NCBI RefSeq assembly: GCF_020184175.1
Contig: NC_065533.1
Location: 43,748,351-43,812,350, forward strand
Reading direction: 5' to 3'
Source of the DNA: Aphis gossypii
Lineage: Eukaryota > Arthropoda > Insecta > Hemiptera > Aphididae
DNA: 64,000 nucleotides
In this document: positions 53,567 through 64,000 of the stretch, piece after piece
Position numbering within the stretch: position 1 is the first letter of the stretch
Layout of the letters: every line of letters begins with the position of its first letter
Notes under the pieces: generated by a model
What the model was told of the DNA's origin: nothing
What the model saw: the letters and a program-made list of their open reading frames with translations, nothing else
Database searches by the model: none
Program-made: the position numbers and the translations under genes

Positions 53567-56500
53567 TAATAATAAAATAAAACTACTTCTGCCAATACAA
53601 CAACTACTGTTACAGATTACGTTTAGTAACTGCGGCACAAGTGGGTCGACCGATAACCTGCAGATCGCTTCGGTAACGACACCGTAACCTAATTAGCGTT
53701 GGCTAGAGAGAAATATACTATATAATATTGATATAATACGTACATTATCAGTAAACCGGTCAATAAACTCCATAGTCGTCATTATATTATATTTGTTTGA
53801 TCTTCGAATTTGGATTGATTGGCAAACTTGTTTCTCTCATTTTATTTTATTGTAATTGGTAGTAATTTAATTGAAAAATAGATATCATTAGCGTTGTACA
53901 CGTCGTTTGACTTTTACAAATTGTAAATCTCAGACTGCACACAGAGAGATATTTAAGTGTAGGGTTTCAATTGGTTTAAAGCAGACAACCAAACCGATTC
54001 GAAAATAAATTTACTAACGTTTACTTTTATATTGTTGATTCCTAATAATACGACTACATTTTTGAATGGTACCTACTCCTTCGTGCCAGTTATGCTCAGT
54101 CTGCGGTGGAATTCATAAATGTGGTCTGTAATACATTTCGAGTTAAAATACATTTATAATATATAACTATTTTTTTTTTTTTTTTTTTGGTTTATTAAAT
54201 TAAAATTGAATTGCATTTACAAATAAAGAACATTTATTTTTCAGCTGATTTGGGATTGAATTTTTGTGTACCTAAAAATTGACTGAAATGGATTCGTTAA
54301 CCTTTTTTTGTACTATAAATAGATTTTCGTGTTTTTTTAGGGAAAATATAATATTGATAATACGGTATGTTTGTATAATAATACATTAATAATTATAAAA
54401 TATACGAAAATAGCATTACCAATTTATTGACAACTTTATTTTTTGCTATTATATCATTTTTGTATGTCTTTTTATAACAATATCTCATATAAATATATAC
54501 TTTTTCATATGTGACATGTCAATCAACAAAAGTTGGGTATCAGTGAATCACTATATGATTTAAACTCAAATCGAAATATACAAATTTAATACGATTGTTT
54601 AAATATATATATTTGAGTAGGTAGTTGAACCGTATTTTATAGTATAACGATATAAATAATAATCCCAATGAACAAAAATAAATATATTAAGAAAGTCATT
54701 TGTAATTTATTCGAGTGTATAAGTAAATATAAGAGTATATTTTTATGCAATGCAAAAAAAAGGTATTAAATACTTACTTAACATTGAAAAAAATCTAACT
54801 CGATACAGTTTTATACAAAAATAACATTGGCGTAATTATATAGGGGCGACACTTAGTTTCTTAAGAAACTTTTCAAACCTTTCAAAAAAAAAAAAATAAA
54901 AAATGAACTAAATAATGTAATTATACAAGTTATATAAATTCTAAAATACACTTGCCACAGTTTAACCTTCCCGTAAAAGGTTTTTGACTTATTTAATGTT
55001 ACTTGATTTAATAGAACTTGAAGGGCGTATCTTTTCGTGACATACTTCTTCTAAAACAATTACTGAACCTTAAATACTCATTATGTTTTATATCAAATTT
55101 TACACCAGAAAATAAAATTATGCAACTATGAAATATTAAATATATTAATATTATATTAAATAGGAAAGAACAACGAAATCATGTATAATTTATTGATAAA
55201 ATATTATAATAATGCACTTAAAATATTGTGACATTTTTACTCCACAATATAAATAGATGAAGGATTCTCTGCAATTATTAAAGCTACTAAAATATTAAAT
55301 TTGATCAATTTAAGTTTCACATTTTATGACATATTGGTAGTGGAATATGTACTGTACTTTTTAGTAAGTTATAGTTTTAAATATTTATATAGGATAAGTA
55401 TGTGTACGAGAAATATACGTTATCAGTATCAAATAGATAACCTAATTAAAAACACCTATGCAAAGTGCGATATCGTTTTATTATTATTGTAATATTGCAT
55501 TAGCCATTAATACATATTATATATTTATTATTATATAATATATTTTTTCAATAATTATAAATACTAATTAGTATTGTTCTGTAAACAAGTATCATTTTAT
55601 TTTAAAAGTATAGATAATCATGCGTTGATTGTGATATTAGTATATTTTTACTTCAGAAATAATAAATTGAGTACGCAATTAAGTCATGGTATTATGAATA
55701 TTATAATTAGAAATAGAAGATAATATTGTCCGATGATGTGCTTCATGTAAACGAAAATAAGCATTTACGATCAAAGATACAATTTTGGACTGAAAATATT
55801 TAATCACACCAAGTTTGATCAAAATTTTCAAATGACTGTAGTGATGAATTAGAAATGAATTAGTGTACTGTTGGTAATATTTTGAGGTAAAAACAAAATG
55901 CATTAAAATAAATGACAATGTGATAAATTCAACGAAATATTTTATTATAGTTGTATATTTTTTTTAAATAATATAAAAGAATGATATGATATTAAGACAG
56001 TAAAATAAGTGTGATATATTCTGGTAAATATTCAAAATGTCATATTGTGTACAAGTGAGGGATCAATATACCAAAGTTTAATTTAAAGTTTCAAAGCTAA
56101 TTACATCCACGTAGAACATTCCACTGAATTTAACTCAAGATTTAATATTAAATAACTTTCTTTTAACGTGATTGGTATTAATTTTGCAGTGTATATAATG
56201 GATAGTAAAATAATGTTATATTAAAATCTAAATAATAAAATCATTTGTTTTTTCGGTAATTATTTTTAATACACGCATTAATAATACGCGCACAATTGAA
56301 GATATTTCTTTTTTTATTAAAAACAAGAAATTATTAAGTAAGTAATAAAACAAACGGTATAACATTATTTTTTAATTATGACCATTAGCTGTGAGCTGTC
56401 ACAAAAAATAGGTACCGAATATCTAATATACAACATTGCGCATTAACCTCACAGATATGATTGTAAATTAAGGTATCACCTGTTGTCTTGTATATGAAAA

Positions 56501-58431
56501 TTTAACAATTTATTAGTTTATAATTTTAAAGATTTTCATTCGCATAAAAATAAACTTAGCGAATAAATTATGCTGATAAAATGGCGTTACGAAATATATT
56601 TGGCAATAATCCATATTATTTTATTCTCTGTAAAAAAAACAAAAAACAAAACAAAACAGTACTTATAGCTATATCAATGATTTTTACTGGAATTATAACC
56701 ATAATAAACTTTATGTCAAAATATTAAAAAAATAGTCGGTGTAAATGTTTTATACACACACTTTCTAAACTTTTAATAGTAGTTAATTTAGTTGCTCGTA
56801 TAATTCAGCTTTATATTTAATTGAAGACATCAATTAGTTCAATGTCAACTTATTTTAGTGCTTAAATAAATTATAAATTTACAATTATAGCACATTTGCG
56901 AGAAATCTATGAAAAAATATCAATAATACAACTTATATTCTTAAGGAAAATTTCAAAATTAATATTTAATATGACTTATATAATAATATTTTTTATGTAT
57001 CTTAATGTTTAAACTTTAAACACTCAATATTTACATTTAAAATAAAGTGACATTTTAGATACACATAAAATATCAACTACGCAGGTATACACAAAATAAC
57101 TAATTTAAAAAATTTAATAAACATTGTAAACAATTTTAAAATTATAAGTATCTATAATATACAGTTATGATTTAATGAATGTTTTCTACGTCTTATTCAT
57201 AATTATAAGTTATCATAATTCAATAACACAAACATGTTTGATTATAGGTATTTCAAGTTACGAAGATACATCATTGAAATCTTAAAGAGTTACTTGACAT
57301 TGACCTTAACCTTAGATCATTCTCGTAAACGTATTTTAAGTACTTTAACGTCTGGTATATACTGATTCAATTTGATATTACACATAGCAATCAACTTTAA
57401 ACCGCGAGTATACTGATTCACTGCCACAAATTACAATATAAGTATCTGATTAATTGACTATTATGACTTGAGACATTGAAAACAATTTTTAATAAATCAG
57501 GAAAACCCATTTTTCCATATTTCACCAATACGCATTTAGAGAAATTCGTCTTTAACGAGCTTATAATAATATGCAAATAGTGTCATGAGATATTGAGAAC
57601 ATTTTACGATTCAAATAATACCATATTATACTGTTGAAATAGTTCTGAAGTAGTGGTATAATATATCATGAAGTTTGAGCATTACACTTAGAATTCGTAT
57701 GATAAATAAACGAATACATCTTGTCATAAGAACTCTGAAAAAGTATACAAATCCACTATAATCTTTGGGTATTTGATAATTTTTGATTCTTTATTCTTAA
57801 CACCTCATCAAATTAAGTGGTAATATGTTTAAATGAAATTTTACTCATTTTATTTTTATAGATATTTGGGTAAGACGATTTTTATAATTTTGTATTATAT
57901 TATTAAACATGATCAAAATATTAATTTAAATCACTGCACCAAATCAATTTATATAGAGGTAATTATAAGTAAATAAGTTATGTTACATTATATTATATTG
58001 TTTATACCATTAGCTGTTGATGGAATAAAATTATACTCATACTCACTGGGCCATACATAATATATAAAACTATCCATTAAAATAATATGCGCTTTTTTGT
58101 GTTACAAGTATATTATAATGGCAGTATAAAGCTTATCATCTTCAGGTTTTTAATGATTTAACTTTCAAAAAGATTTTAGTTGTACATGGTAAATATCTAC
58201 AGTATGTAAGTGTATTAAAATAAATCTACCTACCCAAAGCTTTTCTTTAAAATATTGTTTTAAAAGTGTACAGTATTTATTATCAAACGAATAATCATCA
58301 TGTATAACAATGTTTATAACATAATATAATATTATGTGTGTAAGTGTCTGCCTGTGTGTATTATGTACTTTGCTATAGATTTTGTTTTAATTAAGAAATA
58401 TTACATAATAATGTAATATAATATACATTAT

Positions 58432-58906
58432 CATGGGTGTAGCGAGGTTGGGACAGGGGGACAACTTGCTACCCCTACGCCTCAAATTGAATTCTATTTC
58501 TTTATACCTATCAAACGCGTAAGTTTTATATTAAAATCGAAATATTAAATAAGATACAAGAACATGAAGTCTAAAAATAGTTTTATGAGACCTAGTGTAC
58601 TCGTTTTATATTTTATAGATTGGTTTATCTGTAGATTATTTGAATTACGTGTTTAACGCTAATCATTTTGCGCTTTACACATTAATATCAACTTTTACTC
58701 AAACTGACAGCAATAATGTGGATATTAGCCGATTATCTAATCGCTTAAGTGATTGGTATAATAGATTGATTTTGTGAAGACTCTATACTAGTCTAGACGA
58801 TTATCATTGATATAATTTAAAAATAATATTCGAAATAAACACTTAAAAAAAAAAACAATCAAATATTAATTTGCTTCCTCCTGATTGAAATCCTAGCTAC
58901 TCCATA
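58432..58906. mobile_element. 475-bp hAT-type non-autonomous element
   Basis: The left end CATGGGTGTAGCGAGG and the reverse complement of the right end, TATGGAGTAGCTAGG, are imperfect inverted repeats with one indel. They are flanked by a perfect direct repeat TACATTAT at 58424-58431 and 58907-58914, extendable to the 9 bases ATACATTAT. The 8-bp duplication and the GTAGC-AGG terminus fit hAT-family non-autonomous elements. The interior is AT-rich, with no coding frame of note. It differs from the 44636-45264 element in termini, so it is a separate family. Confidence 0.8.
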
Positions 58907-61900
58907 TACATTATATTAATATAACATAATTAACTTACAGGTACCTATAGTATTATTATAAATTATTATAATCAATTTTTTTCGTCAACTATCAAGTCAG
59001 CATACTCATCATTACTCATATATATTATAATAAGCGTGTGATGTAAATATTTACAATATAATAATATATCATGTAATAATATTTATTATTGGCTAAGTTT
59101 TGCTTAGACAAGCAAAAAATGTTTCTATCTTCAAACCATGATGATATGGAATTATACATTTTATCTTCAGAGGAAGTAATAAATAACTAGTTTATCGTCA
59201 TATTTTTATTTAACTAAACTCCCGAAGTCCAAAATGTTTTATAGTCTTTGAATATTTTATATAAAAAAAAGACTGTGAAATAATTTCAATAACGGCCTAA
59301 ATTATGTGGCCTTAATCTCATTAATATTAATAGCAGTATTGTAACTGATTTGAGTTTATGAATCGCCAAACTCAATTTTGGGGTAGAGTTCAATAGATTA
59401 AAAGCAACGGCTTAAAAAAAACATATTAAAATATTTAAATGAAACTCTATCATTACTGAGGAAGGGCATAACCCGTCAAAAAAATATGTATATTGTTTGT
59501 TGTTGGAGTGAAGTTACATGCACATAATAGGATATGCGCCTATAACCTTATAATTTATCAATCAATAGTTTCCTAGACCCTCTTTGTGTTTATTATGCAT
59601 CTCATTTTATACTAATAGCCATGCAGGCTACTATACTAAAATTTAAATTATATTCTACATAACCTTATCAGACAAGTAAGGTTTGTGTATCATATTGTAC
59701 GATTCATTCATTTAAATTTTGTTGACCATAATGACTGGTAGAAATATAGAATATTCGATTTCGAAAATATATTAACAAAAAATTGCTTGGACAATTAATT
59801 TATTTGTTAACTTTAATATTTATTATTTGTGTCAACCATAGATTTTATAGGTACCATATTTAACGACCCATTATTGCATAAGATTGTGCCGCGAGTTCTT
59901 ATAGACGAATAAAACACACATAATTTTAGCTACACTATTTACAATTGCATAGGTTAAACGGCGTATGCAATTAACAGACCAGAAACCATTTTTAGAAAAT
60001 GTTATGTATAATACATTTCTCTATAACAGGTTACGACGTTTTCGATTGGGAACGTCGCAATGGTTAATATTTTAATTAAAATCTAATTGTTGTATACCAA
60101 TTAATAATAATCGACATCGTTCGTCACCAAGCGAGTTCTTTAAATAGCGCTCCCTTTTATGTCAAATGTGTATGGTAATGATCACTCAAGAGTCAAGAAT
60201 CACCTCTGAGGCGTTCTTCGTCTTTAAAAAACAACTTTTCTCGTTACGCATTATTATAGTTTATAATATGCATGCAATACTATATAATACACACCACGTG
60301 GGCACAAGTACCTACGTATATACCATACGACTTTTACGTTTGCAAAGTCCATAACGTGGGTACCGGAAACTCATCTTTTGTCGAAAGGACACCATACGGA
60401 AAATTGACTCAGCCAGTATATACACGGGGGATCATCAATTATGATTACCCTGATTTTCCATTTTTATTAATGATAATTTAATTGAATTCTAGATTTTGTA
60501 AAAAAATATTTCAATTCTACTAAGAATAGAAGTCCCTAATTATTGTTTTACAAAAAATATAAAATATATTATGTAATAATTACTTAATCTAGTATTTATA
60601 ATAATACTCTTATAATTTTTACGAACTACAAAATGTTCGTAGAATAACATAAACGAAATAACTATAATTCATTATTTATTCATCATGGCTTTTACATCTT
60701 CTAATCCTGTTATTATTATCATAGACCAAATTATCCTTAGCAGATAAATAAAATTTCTTGTTCAAATTAGTCTATGATATGCCTATTAAAACACTTAAAA
60801 AATTATAATTTGAATAGGATATGTATCGCAAAAAGAAAACATGGATTCGAGCTTGTTTGAAAAACCACTCTGTATATTACATGTAGTGTTATACACTTAT
60901 TGAACCATGTAGGTATATGATAATGTCGTATCTCGGACGACCATTCCAAGAATTCCACGCTATTTCAGTTTTTTATGTATGGAGAAATAATGGAAGTATC
61001 TGATAATAATTGCACTCGTGTGAATCTGAGATGTGTCATCATATCACGTACGTGTTTGTTAACAAGAAAAGCGTCAAAACAGAAGGATAGGCGTTATTTT
61101 TTTCGCGCGTACGTCAATAGGGGTTTGATCGTAAAATCGAATACACATAATTCGTTAGGTACTCATCACAATTTTTTTAAAAAAATAAAATGTATCCGCA
61201 ATGTTCTGAACTTCAGTTTTTATCGGATAGTGACAAACGCGCGAAGCCAGATTCTGGGCGATGTGATTTCAAAATGATGCGAATATCGATACGGAAACCG
61301 TTAGTCGAAAATAAAAAAAAAAGGATGTACGTACTATTATCAATACTTTCTTAAGAGGATTTCAGTGCACTGTTTGTTTTCTTTCTCTCTTTTTTTCCAC
61401 ACGTAACATAAACAAAACACATTCATGCAAAATATTATTTTTTAAGTTATTTTTGAGTAATATTAACATTTTTGATTTGTCTAAATATTATCTTAAAAAC
61501 AATTTAACATATTATATTTAAAATTAAATATAAAGTCATATAATAATGACGTATATAATGCATATCATATTAAACCTTTAAATACATTATACTATGTAAT
61601 TGTTACAATGTGTGTTTTACTTTTCAAAAACTCAGAATCACAAAAAATGATTTTACGTGTAATATTGAGCTGACATGTATCTTATTAACAGGTAGGTACG
61701 TAGTCAGTTCCAATGAGTGAGTGGAATATATACCTACGTCAAACATAGGTGTGGTTAGAAATGATGATATTATTGTAAATTAGGCCATATCGGCGAAGCT
61801 ACAATACCATTTTTTGTGTTATTTTGAAACACGCTTCCTCCCCGCTACCCCCTACGAGAACTACGTAACTATGTAGTTGTACATACATTTTATTTTGAAT

Positions 61901-62706
61901 AGTGTTTTACTATTGTAACATAAACATATATCGTCCACTATCATGATAGAATACGATACTCAGTTTTTAGAAATATTCGAAAATTTAAAAACCTAAATAA
62001 TACCTTATCACATAGAACTGGAATTCAATCAAGAAGTGAAAAAAGATTATGGCGATGGCGGTGTGCCAGTTAAAACTTATATTGTTCTTATTGAAAAATT
62101 GTACCCTCTTAACGAAATATATTGCAAGCTCTCGCAAATATACCAGTAATAAGCAGCTTGTAAATTGAACATGTCTAACTGGTTAAGATGGTAAAAATAA
62201 ATTGAAAGCCCATTACTACTGCAAACATAATATAATATGTATAGTGTATACATTGCATTATCGCCTCTCATTTAAAAATGTTAAGACTAGGCAAGTTGAT
62301 GATATTCTTAACTGAGTTTAAGTTGATAAAATTTATTTAAAAAACTACTATTAGAATTTATTTAGAGTTATTATCTAGAAATATTATTATTTGGTATAGT
62401 TAGCTAATATAGATAGGTATATAGCTTAATGTTATAAAAATTATGAATATTATTGAACGCTGGCCGAAGATTTATAACTTATAACTTAGGTATTTAGTAT
62501 GTTATTTTATAACGTTATGACGAAAATATTTTATATTTTGATAATATTGTGTTTATTTATATTGGCATTTATTACCAACATTATTATTAGTTTTACATAT
62601 CCAATTATGATATCAAAAATAAATCATATTGTTTAATAATTCTGGCCAAAGACAACACGGAATAAGTATTTTACATTTTGGACTCCTATAATTGTGTATT
62701 GTAATC

Positions 62707-62960
62707 AGTGCTTATTTGAAAAGTAAAACATTAGAATGGGCTGGTCGTATTTGGAAGTCTGGAGGTATAGCGAACAAAACTCAAGAGACTGAACTGAAAA
62801 ATGTTCTGGGGTCGACCGACACGAAGATGGGCGGAAAGAGTAAAGGCAGATCATATCGGAATCGCACAATGGACGAGTATAAAAGACGCCGAATGCATAG
62901 GTAAGTGAAGAGACGTGGTCGATGCATCGAGGTCCAACACTGCTCGAGGTACTCGACTTT
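62707..62960 (+). pseudogene. Decayed 3' end of a non-LTR retrotransposon reverse transcriptase
   Basis: The first frame reads SKTLEWAGRIWKSGG, matching the 'L-x-W-x-G-H-V/I' block near the C-terminus of LINE reverse transcriptases. After a frameshift near 62,800 the next frame reads GRPTRRWAERVKADHIGIAQ, WTSIKDAECIGK, a TGA stop in place of a likely Trp, and RDVVDASRSNTARGTR. This is the usual 'GRP-x-x-RW-x-D-x-V ... A-x-D-R-x-x-W-R-x-V-V' ending. The rest of the element is missing, as in 5'-truncated insertions. It has no functional role. Confidence 0.8.
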
Positions 62961-63059
62961 TAACTATTAACTCGTTTGTACCTACACATATCAATATTTT
63001 AAGTATATTTTAATACGAAACGCACAAGTATACCTACGTCATGATTCATACGATGACAT

Positions 63060-63900
63060 ATTATTATGAATAGAAGCGCGGACGAATTCGATTTTTTCCC
63101 CTAGAAAGCAAGACATTATTTTTCTCGACCTGAGGTATTACTTTTTTTTTTTTTTACCTATTTTTTAAACCTTTCGCAGCCGCCCCCCCCCCAATTTATC
63201 GTCTATCGACACGACGGTGTCCGCGGTTTACAGTCAAAAACGACGCTCCGGTCACGGCGATTACAATAAGCCGCGCGTCTACTTGCAACACTCCGACGAC
63301 GGGTACGTCTACCTATTCGCTTACAGTCCGTACTCGTCGAGACGACATCGTTTACGAGCCGGCGCATAACACTTTCGGGACGATGGCTAAAACTGGTTCG
63401 GGCCGGCGGCGCCACCGGTACGCGTTACGAACGATAACACGACGCGCGAACGTTGCGTAACGCGCGAATATAATATCGTCGCCACACATTTGCCCTAACC
63501 CAGCTGCGACACGATCGCCTTGACCCAGTATACGCACTGTTACGTTCGCACGCTATGGGTGTGCGCAGGTGACTTTTATTTTCTTCCCCGAAATGTGAAA
63601 TGCATCGAACGCACAGGTCAGTAGGTACGCGCGGAGTGTGCCTATAATAATAATAACAACACGTCGTACAATAATAATAATAATAATAATATTTTGTACC
63701 TTATAAATATTATTATATGATAATAATATTGAATGTGTATATACTATTACTTTATACTATTTAGGTCCTATCGCGGTGCGTACATACGGCGTAACGATGT
63801 CCGCGATATTTATAAAATCGTCGATATTTGTCATAGGAAATAGTAAGTACGATAACCTAACCTAACCCTTATATTATTATGGCGCGTGTGTTGTATTACG
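63060..63900. promoter_or_regulatory. CpG-rich block at the right edge, possible promoter
   Basis: From about 63,170 (C9 run) to 63,620 the sequence is strongly CpG-rich (for example GGCCGGCGGCGCCACCGGTA near 63,400), flanked by AT-rich DNA and an (ATA)n repeat. Its character is like the 25-kb promoter block. It could be the promoter or first exon of the CRAL-TRIO gene or of a gene beyond the window. Two minus-strand open frames here (63203-63415 and 63352-63537) look like by-products of GC content. Confidence 0.35.
63669..63690. repeat. (AAT)n microsatellite
   Basis: About seven tandem AAT triplets next to the CpG-rich block. A second, similar run is at about 63,933-63,953. Confidence 0.8.
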
Positions 63901-64000
63901 TCGGTTTTTGTATTTTTGGAATGAAAAAAAAAAAATAATAATAATAATAATAATGTTCTCGCACAGTAACACGATTTCTGTACAGTGCGGTGTGTCTAAT

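Larger units (their letters stand above)
50056..64000. other. 5' side of the CRAL-TRIO gene: intron 1 and/or upstream DNA
   Basis: AT-rich DNA in which the N-terminal exon and promoter of the CRAL-TRIO gene should lie, unless they are beyond the right edge. I see GC-richer islands at about 53,110-53,430, 53,620-53,720, 60,120-60,450, 60,930-61,290 and 63,060-63,900, plus the hAT-type element at 58432-58906 and the retrotransposon fragment near 62.8 kb. No exon encoding a typical CRAL-TRIO N-terminus and ending in phase 1 could be assigned with confidence. The open frames here have no known domain, apart from the one at 62692-62904 that overlaps the retrotransposon fragment. Confidence 0.5.

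Noticed and set aside
59120..59190. Short plus frame beginning M-F-L-S-S-N-H-D-D-M-E-L-Y
   Set aside because: It is only 23 codons, with no recognised family. It resembles the start of some transposases, but that is not enough to call.
63857..63878. CCTAA repeats resembling the insect telomere motif
   Set aside because: Only about two to three copies are present, within unique sequence; not a telomere.
1..64000. CRISPR arrays, rRNA, tRNA, bacterial operons or an undescribed multi-gene system
   Set aside because: No spacer-repeat periodicity, no rRNA or tRNA signatures and no clustered intronless genes were seen. The content is ordinary eukaryotic split genes plus decayed mobile DNA.

Overview
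The window looks like nuclear DNA from an insect, most likely an aphid or another close hemipteran. This is inferred from the very AT-rich background, the frequent GTAGGTAC/GGTACCTAC and ATAATATTAT-type words, small coding exons separated by long introns, and the protein families present. I cannot fix the species. Almost all long open frames are chance frames. The real coding content is two split genes, both on the minus strand and both incomplete here.

Gene 1 (about 1.5-25 kb, minus) encodes the N-terminal part of a nephrin-family immunoglobulin cell-adhesion receptor of the Sticks-and-stones/Hibris type. A signal-peptide exon (24910-25018) lies inside a CpG-rich promoter/5' UTR block (about 24.9-25.95 kb). 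A 19.2 kb first intron separates it from four exons (5543-5680, 5170-5355, 1912-2064, 1501-1704) that encode Ig domains 1 and 2. All visible junctions are phase 1 and join without a frame break into 263 residues. The rest of the gene (further Ig domains, fibronectin domain, membrane segment, cytoplasmic tail) would lie beyond base 1. The leader holds a 12-codon upstream ORF. Intron 1 holds microsatellites, CpG-rich islands and a cluster of three CACCTG E-boxes.

Gene 2 (about 39.7-50.1 kb, minus) encodes a CRAL-TRIO/Sec14-like lipid-transfer protein of the alpha-tocopherol-transfer-protein/clavesin type. Five consecutive exons (49955-50055, 49313-49466, 48304-48497, 46004-46114, 39711-39861) cover the end of the CRAL-TRIO N region and nearly all of the lipid-binding domain. 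The first exon(s) and the final short coding exon are not certain; candidates are listed.

The rest is intergenic or intronic, AT-rich, and dotted with decayed mobile DNA. There is an internally deleted hAT element with an 8-bp target duplication and a transposase C-terminal remnant (44636-45264). There is a second hAT-type non-autonomous element with an 8-bp (9-bp if extended) duplication (58432-58906), a 301-bp TA-flanked inverted-repeat element (37413-37713), and a frameshifted fragment of a non-LTR retrotransposon reverse transcriptase (about 62707-62960). The right edge (63.1-63.9 kb) is CpG-rich and could be a promoter.

The two genes are in the same orientation, with gene 2 upstream of gene 1, and nothing in the sequence links their functions. 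I found no CRISPR array, rRNA, tRNA or prokaryote-like operon, and no convincing evidence of an undescribed multi-gene system. The most useful leads are the mobile elements, the gene-1 leader and intron-1 regulatory candidates, and the unresolved ends of gene 2.
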